From Neisseria sicca (GTDB taxonomy: Bacteria > Pseudomonadota > Gammaproteobacteria > Burkholderiales > Neisseriaceae), in contig NZ_POXG01000002.1 of the NCBI RefSeq assembly GCF_003044565.1, positions 372,001-436,000 on the forward strand: a stretch of 64,000 nucleotides of DNA, written 5' to 3'. How positions within the stretch are numbered: position 1 is the stretch's first letter; each line of letters begins with the position of its first letter. The notes under the pieces are model-generated. The model was not told where the DNA came from, ran no database searches, and saw only the letters and a program-made list of their open reading frames with translations. A program made the translations under genes and the position numbers. Of the stretch, positions 1 to 9,860 are shown piece by piece.

Positions 1-548
1 CCGTTGCCGTATTAAGAAAGCCGCCTGAAGATTCGTTCTTCAGCGAACACCGCATTCAGACGACCGTAGCCGACGCGCTCGATGCCGACGCGCTCGACAA
101 AGTGTTCGCACAATACCGCCCCGACAGCGTCATCAGCTTCGTCGGCGGCAAAAACGAACAAGGCATACGCAGCGACGCATTGGGCAACATCAACATCATC
201 GCCGCCGTCCAAGCCGCCAACCCGCAAGCCCGTTTCATCCTGATTACCAGCATGGGCTGCGGCGAACAATGGGACATGATGAGCGAACCCTTCAAACAAG
301 CCCTCGGCGAAGCCGTCCGCGCCAAAACCGAAGCCGAAATCTACCTCAAACAAAGCAGTTTGAACTGGACCATCCTCCGCCCCTGCGGATTGGACAACAG
401 CGAAGACAACCGCCACATCCTAACCGACCACCCCGACGGCATCCCTAAAAATTACATGAGCCGAAACGGACTTGCTACCGCCGTCGCCACCGTCCTGCAA
501 GACCCCGACAGCATCGGTAAGGTTTACACCGTCGGCGCAGGCAGTTAA
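1..548 (+). CDS. NAD(P)-binding (atypical SDR / NmrA-like) protein, 3' part
   Basis: The reading frame is open from the first bases of the window, so the gene starts upstream and only about 182 C-terminal residues are visible. The visible part has the second half of a Rossmann-type domain: a strand ending in SFVGG, then FILITSMGCGE, and WTILRPCGL, a pattern typical of NAD(P)H-binding proteins related to NmrA and sugar epimerases. The glycine-rich dinucleotide motif would lie in the missing N-terminus. Substrate and pathway cannot be told. A short uptake-sequence hairpin follows the stop codon and probably ends the transcript. Confidence 0.7.
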   Translation, partial: VAVLRKPPEDSFFSEHRIQTTVADALDADALDKVFAQYRPDSVISFVGGKNEQGIRSDALGNINIIAAVQAANPQARFILITSMGCGEQWDMMSEPFKQALGEAVRAKTEAEIYLKQSSLNWTILRPCGLDNSEDNRHILTDHPDGIPKNYMSRNGLATAVATVLQDPDSIGKVYTVGAGS

Positions 549-565
549 CACCGCGCCCATAGTCA

Positions 566-600
566 AGCAGGTCGTCTGAAACGGTTTCAGACGACCTGCT
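566..600 (+). terminator. Uptake-sequence inverted repeat, likely terminator
   Basis: Two copies of the AGGTCGTCTGAAA uptake sequence face each other as a hairpin with a 3-base loop, 17 bases after the preceding stop codon. Paired uptake sequences of this kind commonly act as terminators in Neisseria. There is no long T run, so efficiency is uncertain. Confidence 0.65.
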
Positions 601-721
601 TCCTATTATCGACAATCAGCGCGGCATCCATTCATCCACTTAAAAAACCATTCCCAAACCCCGCTTTCAGACGACCTCCCGCCTTGTGTTATGATAATGG
701 CTCTTCACACAAAGGTATTTT

Positions 722-1159
722 ATGGACAAACCCGTCTATCTCTACACCGACGGCGCATGCAAAGGCAATCCCGGTGCCGGCGGCTGGGGCGTGTTCATGC
801 GTTACGGCGCACATGAAAAAGAACTGTTCGGCGGCGAAGCGGAAACCACCAACAACCGCATGGAGCTGACCGCCGTCATCGAAGGCCTGAAATCCCTAAA
901 ACGCCGCTGCCAAGTCATCATCTGCACCGACTCGCAATACGTCAAAAACGGCATGGAAAGCTGGATACACGGTTGGAAAAAAAACGGCTGGAAAACCGCC
1001 GCCAAAAAACCGGTTAAAAACGACGATTTATGGAAAGAGCTGGATAGTTTGGTTCAACAACACGAAGTCCACTGGACTTGGGTAAAAGGCCATGCCGGAC
1101 ACCCTGAAAACGAAAAAGCCGACGAGCTCGCCAACCGAGGCGCGGCAAAATTTTTATAA
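722..1159 (+). CDS. rnhA: Ribonuclease HI
   Basis: Encodes 145 residues, the usual length for bacterial RNase HI, which degrades the RNA strand of RNA-DNA hybrids in the cytoplasm (R-loops, RNA primers). All active-site residues of the E. coli enzyme are at the same numbers: D10 in [12 protein letters not shown]48 in NNRMEL, D70 in CTDSQYV, H124 in VKGHAGH and D134 in EKADELA. The start ATG follows a TATGATAATGG stretch upstream, a plausible promoter element. A small membrane protein gene starts 10 bases after the stop, so the two may be cotranscribed. Confidence 0.96.
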   Translation: MDKPVYLYTDGACKGNPGAGGWGVFMRYGAHEKELFGGEAETTNNRMELTAVIEGLKSLKRRCQVIICTDSQYVKNGMESWIHGWKKNGWKTAAKKPVKNDDLWKELDSLVQQHEVHWTWVKGHAGHPENEKADELANRGAAKFL

Positions 1160-1169
1160 CATTTCATCC

Positions 1170-1484
1170 ATGACTGCACTCAAACATCTCAAACCATTCT
1201 TTTGGATTGCCATCATTGCATTGATTTGTGTGACGCCCATAGCATTTATGTTTGCCTATTCGCCCTTTCATGATGTCAATGATTTTTTTCGCTTTGGCTT
1301 GTGTGATCACGTTAAGAGTGCCGAAGAATGTGCCGACTTAATCACACCCTCCTATTTATTTTGGTGGTTTATACCTGAACCGTGGCTTTTCGCATTCATA
1401 TCTCTGAGTGCCATTTACCTCGTTCTAAAAATCCTGATTGAAATCATCCGATTCCTATTCAGACTCAGAAAGAAAAACCCATGA
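1170..1484 (+). CDS. Small hypothetical membrane protein
   Basis: A 104-residue protein, not recognised. It shows two hydrophobic membrane segments, roughly residues 11-29 and 67-97, joined by a loop with two cysteines (GLCDHVKSAEEC), and ends in a basic tail (RLRKKNP). I chose the ATG at 1170 because the longer frame overlaps rnhA, while this start lies 10 bases after the rnhA stop. Its stop overlaps the start of the next gene by 4 bases (ATGA), so the two are probably translated together. No function can be assigned. Confidence 0.6.
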   Translation: MTALKHLKPFFWIAIIALICVTPIAFMFAYSPFHDVNDFFRFGLCDHVKSAEECADLITPSYLFWWFIPEPWLFAFISLSAIYLVLKILIEIIRFLFRLRKKNP

Positions 1485-1879
1485 CCTGCCCCATCTGCAC
1501 CGCAGACAACGAAGACATTTTACTGCAAACCCCAAACCTGCGCGTTATCGCCGTCCACAACGAAGCCGCAGCCCCGGCATTCTGCCGCGTCATCTGGAAC
1601 AACCACATCGCCGAGATGACCGACCTTTCAGCCGCCGAACGTGCCGAAATCATGGAAATGGTGTATAAAGTCGAAGCCGCCATGCGCCAAGTGTTCCGCC
1701 CCGCCAAAATCAACCTTGCCAGCCTGGGCAACGTTGTCCCCCATCTGCATTGGCACGTCATCGCCCGCTTTGAAAACGATGCCAACTTTCCCGCCCCGAT
1801 TTGGGCAGCCCCCGTCCGCGAACACGGCATGACCCTGCCGGACAACTGGACGGAACAAGTCAAAGCCCTACTGGCGTAA
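1481..1879 (+). CDS. HIT family nucleotide-binding protein
   Basis: A 132-residue histidine-triad protein. The family binds and hydrolyses nucleotide conjugates such as adenosine phosphoramidates. The triad is visible at residues 88-92 (HLHWH) after VVP, with a GNVVPHLHWHVIARF context typical of bacterial HIT hydrolases. The N-terminus contains a CPIC pair, as in some zinc-binding HIT proteins. It overlaps the upstream membrane protein gene by 4 bases. The in vivo substrate cannot be read from sequence. Confidence 0.85.
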   Translation: MTCPICTADNEDILLQTPNLRVIAVHNEAAAPAFCRVIWNNHIAEMTDLSAAERAEIMEMVYKVEAAMRQVFRPAKINLASLGNVVPHLHWHVIARFENDANFPAPIWAAPVREHGMTLPDNWTEQVKALLA

Positions 1880-1927
1880 CGTTCAGACGACCTCAATAGG
1901 CGTATCGGATACCGCATATCAACAGAT

Positions 1928-1962
1928 TTTCAGACGACCCCTGCCGAAAAGGTCGTCTGAAA
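1928..1962. terminator. Uptake-sequence inverted repeat (outward type)
   Basis: Two uptake sequences pair in the order TTTCAGACGACC then GGTCGTCTGAAA with an 11-base loop. It lies between the HIT gene and the LD-carboxypeptidase gene, 19 bases before the latter's start. It could end the upstream transcript, although it also sits in the downstream gene's leader. Confidence 0.5.
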
Positions 1963-1981
1963 CCCAACCAAAGGAAACCAT

Positions 1982-3175
1982 ATGACCTGGCAAACCTCCC
2001 GCCGCCATTTCCTCCGCGCCTGCTCCGCCGCAGCCGGAGCCGGACTGCTGCAAGCCTGCGGCACCGGCACTACCGTCACCCCATCCACTCAAACCGGCAA
2101 CACAGCGAAAGCCCAACCCGTGCAGCCCAAAACCAACCATCCCCCACGTTCCGGCGACAACCTCCTCCGCGTCGTCGCTCCTTCCGGCTTTGCCGAAGAC
2201 CCCAACCGCGTCAACGCAGGCTTGACCCGCCTCTATAACGCAGGTTTTACCGTGACCAACCAACAAGCAGGCAGCCGACGCTATCAACGCTTCGCCGGCT
2301 CCGACGCCCAACGTGCCGCCGACTTCCAAGAGGTCGCCACCGGCCGCGTTGAAACACCCAAAGTCCTCATGGGTTTGCGCGGCGGCTATGGCGCGGCACG
2401 CATCCTGCCGCAAATCGACTTCGCCTCACTCGGCGCCAGAATGCGCGAACGCGGCACTTTGTTCTTCGGCTTCAGCGACGTTTGCGCCGTCCAACTCGCC
2501 CTGCTCGCCAAAGGCAATATGACAAGTTTCGCCGGCCCTATGGTTTACAGCGAATTCGGCAAACCCGAACCCAGTGTCTTCACCATGGATTCGTTCATCC
2601 GCGGCACCACCAACAACGTCAACATTATCGACGTTCCCGCCATCCAACGCGCCAACGTCAACGTCGAAGGCACTTTGTGGGGCGGCAACCTCAGCGTCCT
2701 AGCCTCCCTCGCAGGCTCGCCCTATATGCCCGACATCCAAGGCGGCATCCTGTTCGTCGAAGACGTCAGCGAACAACCCTACCGCATCGAACGCATGTTG
2801 AACACGCTTTATCTTGCAGGCATCCTGCAAAAACAACGCGCCATCATCTTCGGCGACTTCCGCATGGGCACCATCCGCGATGTGTACGACTCAAGCTACG
2901 ACTTCTCCGCCGTCGTCAACCACGTCTCACGCACCGCCAAAGTCCCCGTTCTGACAGGCTTCCCCTTCGGACACATTACCAATAAAAGCACCTTCCCCTT
3001 GGGTGCACATGCCAAAATCCGCAGCACCGCCAACGGCGGCTACTCCGTAACCTTCAGCGGCTACCCCACCCTGAACCCCGCCGCCCTAACCCTCAACAAC
3101 CTGCTGCCCCCACCCATGCCGACGTTCAACGGCTCTACCTACCGCAGCACGACAACCGAAGAAGTCATCGAATAA
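1982..3175 (+). CDS. ldcA: LD-carboxypeptidase (S66 family) lipoprotein
   Basis: A 397-residue peptidase S66 protein. The family removes the terminal D-alanine from muropeptide tetrapeptides during peptidoglycan recycling. The N-terminus combines a twin-arginine-like motif (SRRHFL, residues 6-11) with a lipobox ending at C26 (LLQAC), so it is probably an exported lipoprotein, unlike the cytoplasmic E. coli enzyme. Catalytic residues by family pattern are S165 (GFSD), E260 (FVED) and H331 (FPFGH), with the conserved GLRGGYG turn at 131-137. A Pro/Thr-rich linker (30-57) follows the signal. Stand-alone gene with a hairpin terminator behind it. Confidence 0.88.
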   Translation: MTWQTSRRHFLRACSAAAGAGLLQACGTGTTVTPSTQTGNTAKAQPVQPKTNHPPRSGDNLLRVVAPSGFAEDPNRVNAGLTRLYNAGFTVTNQQAGSRRYQRFAGSDAQRAADFQEVATGRVETPKVLMGLRGGYGAARILPQIDFASLGARMRERGTLFFGFSDVCAVQLALLAKGNMTSFAGPMVYSEFGKPEPSVFTMDSFIRGTTNNVNIIDVPAIQRANVNVEGTLWGGNLSVLASLAGSPYMPDIQGGILFVEDVSEQPYRIERMLNTLYLAGILQKQRAIIFGDFRMGTIRDVYDSSYDFSAVVNHVSRTAKVPVLTGFPFGHITNKSTFPLGAHAKIRSTANGGYSVTFSGYPTLNPAALTLNNLLPPPMPTFNGSTYRSTTTEEVIE

Positions 3176-3194
3176 ACAAGATGTCCATTCAAAC

Positions 3195-3239
3195 AAAGGT
3201 CGTCTGAAAATCCGAATCCGGTTTTCAGACGACCTTTTT
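3195..3239 (+). terminator. Uptake-sequence inverted repeat, terminator of ldcA
   Basis: A 16-bp stem made of AAAGGTCGTCTGAAAA and its complement, followed by a short T run, begins 20 bases after the ldcA stop. This is the typical neisserial terminator built from two uptake sequences. Confidence 0.75.
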
Positions 3240-3316
3240 CTATCCGACAAACTTCAAGCCAGAATTGAATGAGCGACACACCACAATCTGCCGCAATCTT
3301 GCGCTATCAGGTTGTT

Positions 3317-3473
3317 TATAGTGGATTAACTTTAAACCAGGACAAGGCGACGAAGCCGCAGACAGTACAGATAGTACGGAACCGATTCACTTGGTGCTTC
3401 AGAACCTTAGAGAATCGTTCTCTTTGAGCTAAGGCGAGGCAACGCCGTACTGGTTTAAAGTTAATCCACTATA
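3317..3473. repeat. Correia element (CREE), long form
   Basis: A 157-bp element with 24-bp perfect terminal inverted repeats beginning TATAGTGGATTAACTTTAAA. Inside are the stretches GACAAGGCGACGAAGCCGC and GGCGAGGCAACGCCGTACTGG that define Correia repeats. Unlike the other four copies here it keeps an internal block of about 50 bp (3398-3450, GATTCACTTGGTGCTTCAGA onward). This matches the known long (about 155 bp) versus short (about 105 bp) forms. Correia elements are MITE-like and can carry IHF sites, outward promoters and RNase III processing sites. Confidence 0.93.
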
Positions 3474-3580
3474 TTTAGCCCCCACTAACACAACAGGAAA
3501 GTCTGATTTAAGCACCCACCTACCGAATTCAAATTTCCAGCCTCTACACATCCAATTAAACACACATCATTCAAACGACA

Positions 3581-3607
3581 AAAGAGCCTGCATAAAGCAG
3601 GCTCTTT
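3581..3607 (-). terminator. Rho-independent terminator of the porin gene
   Basis: An 11-bp perfect stem (AAAGAGCCTGC / GCAGGCTCTTT) with a 5-base loop lies 22 bases downstream of the porin stop on the minus strand. The stem ends in a T run in that direction. It is not built from uptake sequences. Confidence 0.85.
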
Positions 3608-3628
3608 ATTTAGACTAATCGTATCAGA

Positions 3629-4702
3629 TTAGAATTTGTGACGCAGACCAACCATACCGGCAGTAGATTCAGTTTTATCACCACCTTTACCTTCTTTCAA
3701 CCAACCGGCAGAAATCAAGGCAGAAGTGCGTTTAGAGAAGTCGTAGTCAGCACCAACGATTACTTGGTTGTATTGGCTGTTAGCTTGTTTTACACCGTCT
3801 TCTTTAGCCTTGAAGCCGTGAGCATAAGACAGACGAGGCATTACGTTACCCATACGGTAACCGGCAGTTGCAGCAACTTCAGTACGTTCGTTTTTCTTAG
3901 CATCAGCTGTATCAGCTTTGAAGCCTTCGTATTGACCAGCAACAGCAACCAATACGTTGTTAGCATCGTAACCACCTACCAGACGGTGTACTTGGTAGTC
4001 TTTGTAAACGCCAGAACTCAAACCATTGTTGCTATTGAACAGTTCCAGATGTTCTGTATCCAAAGATTTACGTTTTGCGAAAGTACCAGCGTAGCGACCG
4101 AAGAAACCAGAGTTCTCATAGTTCAGACCCAAGCCGAAAGAGTGGCGAGTTTTGTCGTTGTGAACGTGTTTGTCGCTAGGATTAGCATTGTCGCGTGGTT
4201 GGTATTGAACGTTGCCGCTGAAGCCAGCAAATACTGGAGAGTCGTAACGTACAGATACTTTACGCTCGTCAACACGTTTCAGTTTACCCAATTGCAGAAC
4301 TGTTGAGTTTGCTTTGCTAGATTCCCATGGGTCGATGCTGTCGCTAGTATCGTCCAAAGCGTTGTTCAGACCACCAGCACGAACTTTACCGAAACCGCCT
4401 TCCAAACCGATGAAAGACTCACGGTTGCCCCAACCAGAGTCGCCACCAGCGACAGAAGTATTTTGTTCTACTTGCCAAATAGCGTTCAGGTTGTTGCTCA
4501 GGTGTTCATGACCTTTGAAACCGATACGGGAACCGAAGTCAGCGATTTCAGTTGCAGTTTTGTTTGCGCTGCTTACGTGGTTAACAGTTTCTTTATGACG
4601 AGAAATTTCGACACCGGCTTTAACTTGACCGTACAGAGTCACGTCAGCCATAGCTGCAACAGGCAAAGCTGCCAAAGTCAGAGCAATCAGAGATTTTTTC
4701 AT
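3629..4702 (-). CDS. Gram-negative porin (PorB-like)
   Basis: A 357-residue outer-membrane porin of the neisserial type. It has a signal peptide ([19 protein letters not shown], residues 1-19), a mature start [13 protein letters not shown] and a C-terminal phenylalanine (GLRHKF), which is the beta-barrel assembly signal. Alternating strands and loops such as [24 protein letters not shown] and [17 protein letters not shown] match the PorB / Gram-negative porin family. Such trimers form the main diffusion channels for small solutes. The gene stands alone, has its own terminator, and is flanked on both sides by Correia elements. Surface loops are short-range variable, so I do not assign a porA or porB name. 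Confidence 0.92.
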   Translation of the reverse strand: MKKSLIALTLAALPVAAMADVTLYGQVKAGVEISRHKETVNHVSSANKTATEIADFGSRIGFKGHEHLSNNLNAIWQVEQNTSVAGGDSGWGNRESFIGLEGGFGKVRAGGLNNALDDTSDSIDPWESSKANSTVLQLGKLKRVDERKVSVRYDSPVFAGFSGNVQYQPRDNANPSDKHVHNDKTRHSFGLGLNYENSGFFGRYAGTFAKRKSLDTEHLELFNSNNGLSSGVYKDYQVHRLVGGYDANNVLVAVAGQYEGFKADTADAKKNERTEVAATAGYRMGNVMPRLSYAHGFKAKEDGVKQANSQYNQVIVGADYDFSKRTSALISAGWLKEGKGGDKTESTAGMVGLRHKF

Positions 4703-4780
4703 TGCTGTATTCCTTTTCTATCGTGAAGAAATAACTTAAGCAGACCCGGATAGAATCCGCTTAGGCTTTACATTATCGCT

Positions 4781-4795
4781 GGAATCAGCGATTCC
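4781..4795. promoter_or_regulatory. Short palindrome upstream of the porin gene
   Basis: GGAATC-AGC-GATTCC lies about 80 bases before the porin start codon, in the region that should hold its promoter or leader. It may be an operator or a leader hairpin. No regulator can be named. Confidence 0.3.
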
Positions 4796-5046
4796 ATGAC
4801 TCTTACTATAATTGTTCCTCTCTAAAAAAACAAACTTTATTCACTACCCCTACTGACCACCTGACCTCACAGCACCCGCATCACAACAAGGCATTCGCAA
4901 TATTTTCCTTATAAATCATAATGTAATATCAACTTACCCGTTTTTTGCATTTTTACAACACAATTTCCTAAACGGTCGTTTTGGGCGATTGGCTGTTGTT
5001 TTTTAGCTAAATCAGCCGGATGAATGAATAAGCGGGTACAGGTGTG

Positions 5047-5153
5047 TATAGTGGATTAAATTTAAATCAGGACAAGGCGGCGAAGCCGCAGACAGTACAG
5101 ATAGTATGGCAAGGCGAGGCAACGCCGTACTGGTTTAAAGTTAATCCACTATA
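5047..5153. repeat. Correia element (CREE), short form
   Basis: A 107-bp element with TATAGTGGATTAAATTTAAA at one end and the inverted TTTAAAGTTAATCCACTATA at the other, and the CAAGGCGGCGAAGCCGC and GGCGAGGCAACGCCG core blocks. It lacks the internal block present in the copy at 3317. The two ends differ (AAATTTAAAT versus AACTTTAAAC), as in the other short copies. Confidence 0.93.
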
Positions 5154-5303
5154 CTTTCTTATAGCATGCAATTTATGGGATTAGCCGGTCATGAACATTA
5201 GGTATATTCCCTCCCTCAATGTAGAAACATAAATCCTGCCCTTTGAATTTGCGGTTTCGTCGGTGTAACACCGACATGACATGTCCCGTAGTTTCCTCAA
5301 AAG

Positions 5304-5348
5304 AAAAGGTCGTCTGAAAATCTTTGTATTGATTTCAGACGACCTTTT
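5304..5348 (-). terminator. Uptake-sequence inverted repeat downstream of truA
   Basis: AAAAGGTCGTCTGAAA pairs with TTTCAGACGACCTTTT across a 13-base loop. It is about 160 bases past the truA stop, which itself overlaps a separate single uptake sequence at 5500-5512. It could terminate truA transcripts. Confidence 0.55.
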
Positions 5349-5511
5349 GCCATTTGCACATACAATTCCCGCAAATCAAATTTCTGGAAAGGCTGATAGA
5401 CATATCTATTCGGGCGGACTGTGACCTTATTGATGAAGCGCGGGCGTTACCCGCAACAGACTTTGGCAAAGAAAGATTGACGCCAAATACACACTTGGAT
5501 TTCAGACGACC

Positions 5512-6330
5512 TCATAGCCATATCGGCATTTCGGGGCGAATGATACCGAACTCTGGCGGATAATCCACTCCGGTCAGGTACAGCCCATCAGGCATAAAAG
5601 TCGGCGGGGCTTTTAATCGGCTGCGCTCTTCGATTAAGTCCTGAAATCCGGAAACGCTAAGCCTGCCGCTACCAACATAAACCAATGCCCCCATGATATT
5701 ACGCACCATATGATGCAAAAAGGCATTGCCGTGTAAGTCTAGTTTTAAGAATTGCGGTGTACCGCTGATTTTTGCACTATACAGGGTTTTAACGGGGGAT
5801 TTTGCTTGGCATTCGGCAGCACGAAAGCTGGAGAAATCATGTTCGCCTTCTAATAATAATGCCGCCTGCTGCATTTTTTCAGGATCGAGTTTGAGGTGCG
5901 TCCACCCTATCTTTCCTTGCAATATCGGGGAGCGGACGGGAGATGATTCCAAAAGGTAACGATACCTTCTACCGTATGCATCAAAGCGGGCGTGAAAATG
6001 TGGGGCAACCTGCTGCGCGAACAATACAGCCACACCTTCAGGAAGATAAGCATTGACGCCCCGCACCCACGCCTGCTCGGGACGGACCACTACGGTATCA
6101 AAATGGACGACTTGCGCAGTCGCGTGTACGCCTGTATCGGTTCGTCCGGCAACGATCGTCCGAATGGTTTCGCCTGCAATTTGGCTGAGTGCGCTTTCCA
6201 ATACCGTCTGGACAGTCGGCAAACCGTCAGCTTGTTTTTGCCAACCGTAAAATCGGCTGCCGTCATAAGACAGGGTTAATGCCCATCTTTGTATGGTTTT
6301 TATGGATAATGATTCGGTGTATGAAGTCAT
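5512..6330 (-). CDS. truA: tRNA pseudouridine(38-40) synthase
   Basis: A 272-residue TruA, which converts uridines 38-40 in the tRNA anticodon arm to pseudouridine. The catalytic aspartate is D65 in the conserved [10 protein letters not shown] motif. [16 protein letters not shown] at the start and [17 protein letters not shown] near residues 204-220 are family blocks. The frame is open further upstream to 6411. I chose the ATG at 6330 because a terminator hairpin for fimV (6349-6376) lies in the upstream part and because TruA normally starts just before the WALTLSYDG block. The stop codon overlaps an uptake sequence. Confidence 0.93.
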   Translation of the reverse strand: MTSYTESLSIKTIQRWALTLSYDGSRFYGWQKQADGLPTVQTVLESALSQIAGETIRTIVAGRTDTGVHATAQVVHFDTVVVRPEQAWVRGVNAYLPEGVAVLFAQQVAPHFHARFDAYGRRYRYLLESSPVRSPILQGKIGWTHLKLDPEKMQQAALLLEGEHDFSSFRAAECQAKSPVKTLYSAKISGTPQFLKLDLHGNAFLHHMVRNIMGALVYVGSGRLSVSGFQDLIEERSRLKAPPTFMPDGLYLTGVDYPPEFGIIRPEMPIWL

Positions 6331-6348
6331 ATGTCGTCTGAAAATAAT

Positions 6349-6376
6349 AAAAGATGCCATTTTCACGGCATCTTTT
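6349..6376 (-). terminator. Rho-independent terminator of fimV
   Basis: A 10-bp perfect stem (AAAAGATGCC / GGCATCTTTT) with an 8-base loop, followed on the minus strand by TTATTATTTT. It sits 38 bases past the fimV stop and before the chosen truA start. Confidence 0.85.
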
Positions 6377-6413
6377 ATTTTAGCATTGTTCAATTTCGAT
6401 TTACTTGCCAATA

Positions 6414-8978
6414 TTAGGCATTCAATTCGTTCATCAATGCTTCGGCTTTATGACGGATCTCACCGCTTGCCTCATCCAGCAATTCGGTCAACGTCTCGCG
6501 GGCGGCATCGGGGTCGCCGATTTCGACATACATTTTGGCCAAATCGTATTTAGCTTCCAGCGGAGCTGTCATACCGACAGACTCGGAGATGAAACCTGAG
6601 TCAAAACCGGAATGTTCGTTACTGCTGTCGGCGGTATCTTCTACACCCAGATTTTCCCATTCGATGGTCTCATCAGCACTGGCTTCTTGAGTATTTTCAA
6701 TACTGAAATCTTCACCATCTTGGAATGATAAAGGTTCGTCTTGTTTAATCTCAAACGGCTGAGTATCGGCTTCAGTTTGCGGCTGCTCAATTTCTTCAAT
6801 GACGAAATCCAGCGCTTCTTCAGAGCTATCTGCCTGTTTGTCTGCTGTTTCAACTTCAGCCAACACTTCTTCTTGTATGTCTGCAACTTCAACTTCAGAC
6901 GACGTTTCTTCTTGTGCGCCTAATTCAGGGAAAGGCTCAATAGCTTTAGCCGCTTTTGGCTCTTCCGCGAAGAAATCCCAACCCTCTTCCGATTCTTCAG
7001 ATTTGGCTTCTACTTCTTCTGCTTCTACTACTGCGTCAATTGTTTCTAATTTAGGCTCTTCCACCTCTACGTCAAAAGGAATGGGCTCTTCTTCCGGTGC
7101 TTGTGGCTGAGCTTCTGACAGGTCGTCTGAAACAGATGGTGCTACAAAAGAGGAAACGTATGGGGTCTCTTCCTCATGAGCAGCCTCTGCTTCTACTGTT
7201 TCCACTTCAGCAGCTCTGTCTTCCATTACAACAGCAACGTGTTGATATGGATTTTCCGGCTCAGGCTCATATACGCTTTCGGTAGATTCGACAGTATCCC
7301 AATCGATATCACGGCGTTTTTCGGTTTCTTCGTCGATGGTTACGGCGCTAGACACGATGCTGGCTTGAGTATTGTCCAGTTCGTTCAGGTCCAGATCGAC
7401 GTTTTCTTGTGCAGGTTCGGCAACAGGAGTTGGCTCATTAAAGAATACTTCATCATCGAAATCATCTTCAATTTCCAAACCATCTTCTTCAGGTTTGGGA
7501 GCTTCTACTACAGTTTGCGGAACTACTGCTTGTGGTTGTGGCTGCAGTTGTGGTGCAGCAGCGGCAGGGAACACATCATCTTCGATACTGATATCGAGAT
7601 CGTCTTCATCCTGCTCATCTTCATTTATCGCACCAACAACAGACGTAGGCGCGACAGCGGATTTCTTACGTTTGCCCAACAAGAACAACAGCAGGAACAA
7701 ACCTGCAAAGGTTGCGCCACCAATCAACAACCAGCGCCATAAACCGCTGTCTTCTGAAACTGCTTCCTCTTGTTGTTGTTTTTCTGTGGCAACTGCCGAG
7801 GCAATACGTGCTTCTACGTCAGCTTGTGCCTGAGAAATTTCTTGGGGTTCCGCGTTTACTGCTGCAGACGATGCATCTGGCTCGGGCAAGACTTTCACTT
7901 GTTCTGCAGATGCTGCGCCTGCTTCGGCTTTATTTTGCTCTGGAGCGCTCGCCGCCGTTACCGCCGGTTTATTTTCGGGCTTGGTTTCTTGTACCGGCTC
8001 AGCTTTTTTATCCTCTTTTTTATTCTCTACTTTGGTGTTTTCTACCGGAGTCTCTTTAGGCGCTACAGCAGGAGCTGTTGTGTTACCCGCTTTTTCAGAC
8101 GACCCTTGAGTTTGAGGCTTATTGCTTTCCTGAACCGGAGGTTTGACTTGGGCTGATTTGGACGCCGTCGATTTCATATCGCCGTGCATCGGGATATACA
8201 AAACCTTGCCTGCAAGCATACGGTCGGCATCTTTACCGATGAAAACGCCAGGGTTGGCATTAACCAATGCTTGTATGGTCTGCTCGACAGTCATGCCTTG
8301 CGGACGGATTTTGGTGGCAATTTCAGTCAGAGTCTCACCCTGACGAACCAGATGCTGCTTGCCATAACGAATCTCGGTTCCATTGGCACGGGCAGCAGGT
8401 TGTTGCTGTTGTTTTGATGGCTGAGCCTGGGCTGCTTTATTGGTATTGTTTTTATCTTTTTTTGCAGCTTCCTTGCGACCAGCTTCACTTTGATTTCCAT
8501 TTTGTATCGCACGATTAATGCGGTCGCGTGCGGCTTGGCGATCAAATTGAGAATGGTATGAATTGTTGTCAGAGGAAGAATTGGAATTAGATGCAGATTC
8601 ACTGCGTGCGCGGCTTGAACCATCCGTTTTGCCGGAATAGCCCGCAGGATCAATGATGGCTGTGTATTCGCGTGATTGCGAACCTGCGCCGACTTGGAAA
8701 ATCAACACAGGATCTTTAATCGCTTTGTTTGAGCGGATGGTCACGACTGCTTTGTCGCCCGACTTATGAACACTGGTACGCAAATTGCTATTGGAAACAG
8801 TTGCTTTTCCGCCTTTCAACAGCGCTTGGGCCTCGTCACCGGTTACGGTGATACTGCCTGAAAACGGCTCGCCCAGGTGTGATTGGACGTTCAACCCGCC
8901 AAGCCCGGCACTCGCACCAAACGACACTGCCAAGGCTACAGATGCCGCGATTAATTTGATTTTGTGATGTTTTTTCAA
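6414..8978 (-). CDS. fimV: FimV/TspA family pilus and polarity protein
   Basis: An 854-residue protein with the architecture of FimV, called TspA in meningococci. It has a signal peptide (residues 1-24, ending GASA) and the conserved [15 protein letters not shown] start of the mature periplasmic domain. A LysM peptidoglycan-binding domain lies at about 207-263, a proline/lysine/glutamate-rich linker follows, and one membrane segment is at 413-434. A long acidic cytoplasmic region ends in a FimV C-terminal domain (about 806-854, with a TPR-like [17 protein letters not shown]). Homologues support type IV pilus function and, in meningococci, host-cell adhesion. Monocistronic with its own terminator. 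Confidence 0.92.
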   Translation of the reverse strand: MKKHHKIKLIAASVALAVSFGASAGLGGLNVQSHLGEPFSGSITVTGDEAQALLKGGKATVSNSNLRTSVHKSGDKAVVTIRSNKAIKDPVLIFQVGAGSQSREYTAIIDPAGYSGKTDGSSRARSESASNSNSSSDNNSYHSQFDRQAARDRINRAIQNGNQSEAGRKEAAKKDKNNTNKAAQAQPSKQQQQPAARANGTEIRYGKQHLVRQGETLTEIATKIRPQGMTVEQTIQALVNANPGVFIGKDADRMLAGKVLYIPMHGDMKSTASKSAQVKPPVQESNKPQTQGSSEKAGNTTAPAVAPKETPVENTKVENKKEDKKAEPVQETKPENKPAVTAASAPEQNKAEAGAASAEQVKVLPEPDASSAAVNAEPQEISQAQADVEARIASAVATEKQQQEEAVSEDSGLWRWLLIGGATFAGLFLLLFLLGKRKKSAVAPTSVVGAINEDEQDEDDLDISIEDDVFPAAAAPQLQPQPQAVVPQTVVEAPKPEEDGLEIEDDFDDEVFFNEPTPVAEPAQENVDLDLNELDNTQASIVSSAVTIDEETEKRRDIDWDTVESTESVYEPEPENPYQHVAVVMEDRAAEVETVEAEAAHEEETPYVSSFVAPSVSDDLSEAQPQAPEEEPIPFDVEVEEPKLETIDAVVEAEEVEAKSEESEEGWDFFAEEPKAAKAIEPFPELGAQEETSSEVEVADIQEEVLAEVETADKQADSSEEALDFVIEEIEQPQTEADTQPFEIKQDEPLSFQDGEDFSIENTQEASADETIEWENLGVEDTADSSNEHSGFDSGFISESVGMTAPLEAKYDLAKMYVEIGDPDAARETLTELLDEASGEIRHKAEALMNELNA

Positions 8979-9326
8979 AACTTGTCCCCTGTGTAAAATG
9001 ACAATCCTGCTAGAACTGCTACATACTTAACCGTATATTACGATATATTACGTTATGATATCTTCTAAAGTCGCAGTCTGCCAAGTAATCCGATGAATTA
9101 AGTGATGAAACAAACGAGAAATTAACAGGTTTGTAATTTCTGTGTTTCTTTTTTACAAATCTTACTGATAACATAGTTTATCATCCCAAAGGCATTTTTC
9201 AAACCCCTTTTTTAGATTATCGCCCGCCTGCATCGGCAATTTCAGTTCAAGGTGGTGCAAAAAGGTAAGGCTGCCTGTATGATTAGCGTTTGACTGAATG
9301 GTTTCATCTTTTTTGTTTGTTTGATT
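8979..9326. other. Divergent intergenic region fimV / yciB
   Basis: This 348-bp gap separates divergent genes and must hold both promoters. It is AT-rich and includes the palindromic pair AGAAATTA...TAATTTCT at 9117-9141. I see no gene or uptake sequence in it. Confidence 0.6.
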
Positions 9327-9860
9327 ATGAAAGTTTTAAGCGATTTATTAGCAGTCATTTTGTTTTTCCTGACTTACACGATAACGAAAAACATGATTAC
9401 TGCCACTGCAGTTGCCGTCGTATTCGGCATTTTGCAGGCTGGTTTTACGTACTGGAAATACAAAAAACTCGATACGATGCAGTGGGTCGGCCTGATCCTG
9501 ATTGTCGTATTCGGCGGCGCAACCATTCTACTTCATGATGACCGTTTTATCATGTGGAAACCGACCGTTTTGTTCTGGATTGGCGCATTGGTTTTGCTAA
9601 TCAGCCACTTAAGTGGAAAGAACGGACTAAAAGCGACTATGGGCAAAGAGTTGGAGCTGCCCGAACATGTTTGGAGCAAACTGACTTATGCCTGGGTCGC
9701 ATTCATGATATTTTTAGGTATTGCCAACTGGTTTGTGTTCACCCACTTCAAAGAACAATGGGTAAATTACAAAATGTTCGGCTCTACCGGCTTTTTGTTT
9801 GTTTTCTTTATCGCTCAATTTTCCTATTTGAGCCGGTATTTACCCAAGAAGGATAGTTGA
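9327..9860 (+). CDS. yciB: Inner-membrane septation protein A (YciB family)
   Basis: A 177-residue integral membrane protein with five or six hydrophobic segments (for example VLSDLLAVILFFLTYTI and PTVLFWIGALVLLISHL). The KVLSDLLAVILFF start and the GKNGLKATMGKELELPEHVWSKL loop are characteristic of the YciB/IspA septation family, linked to cell-envelope integrity and division. I take the ATG at 9327 rather than the in-frame TTG at 9321. The stop (TGA) overlaps the start of the next gene as TGATG, so yciB, the YciI-like gene and bolA form a coupled operon. Confidence 0.9.
   Translation: MKVLSDLLAVILFFLTYTITKNMITATAVAVVFGILQAGFTYWKYKKLDTMQWVGLILIVVFGGATILLHDDRFIMWKPTVLFWIGALVLLISHLSGKNGLKATMGKELELPEHVWSKLTYAWVAFMIFLGIANWFVFTHFKEQWVNYKMFGSTGFLFVFFIAQFSYLSRYLPKKDS

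Larger units (their letters stand above)
3176..3628. other. Intergenic region between ldcA and the porin gene
   Basis: This 453-bp gap holds the ldcA terminator hairpin, the long Correia element and the porin terminator. I see no gene in the remaining bases. Confidence 0.8.
4703..5511. other. Long intergenic region upstream of the porin gene
   Basis: This 809-bp gap holds the porin promoter region, one short Correia element (5047-5153) and one uptake-sequence hairpin (5304-5348). Small open frames here lack a ribosome binding site or family resemblance. I find no convincing gene. Confidence 0.7.

Noticed and set aside
5354..5563. A 69-residue open frame at the truA 3' end.
   Set aside because: It overlaps the truA stop and an uptake sequence, has no family resemblance and no Shine-Dalgarno sequence.
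6331..6411. An N-terminal extension of TruA to 6411.
   Set aside because: This stretch contains the fimV terminator and an uptake sequence, so the longer start would put coding sequence in a terminator.
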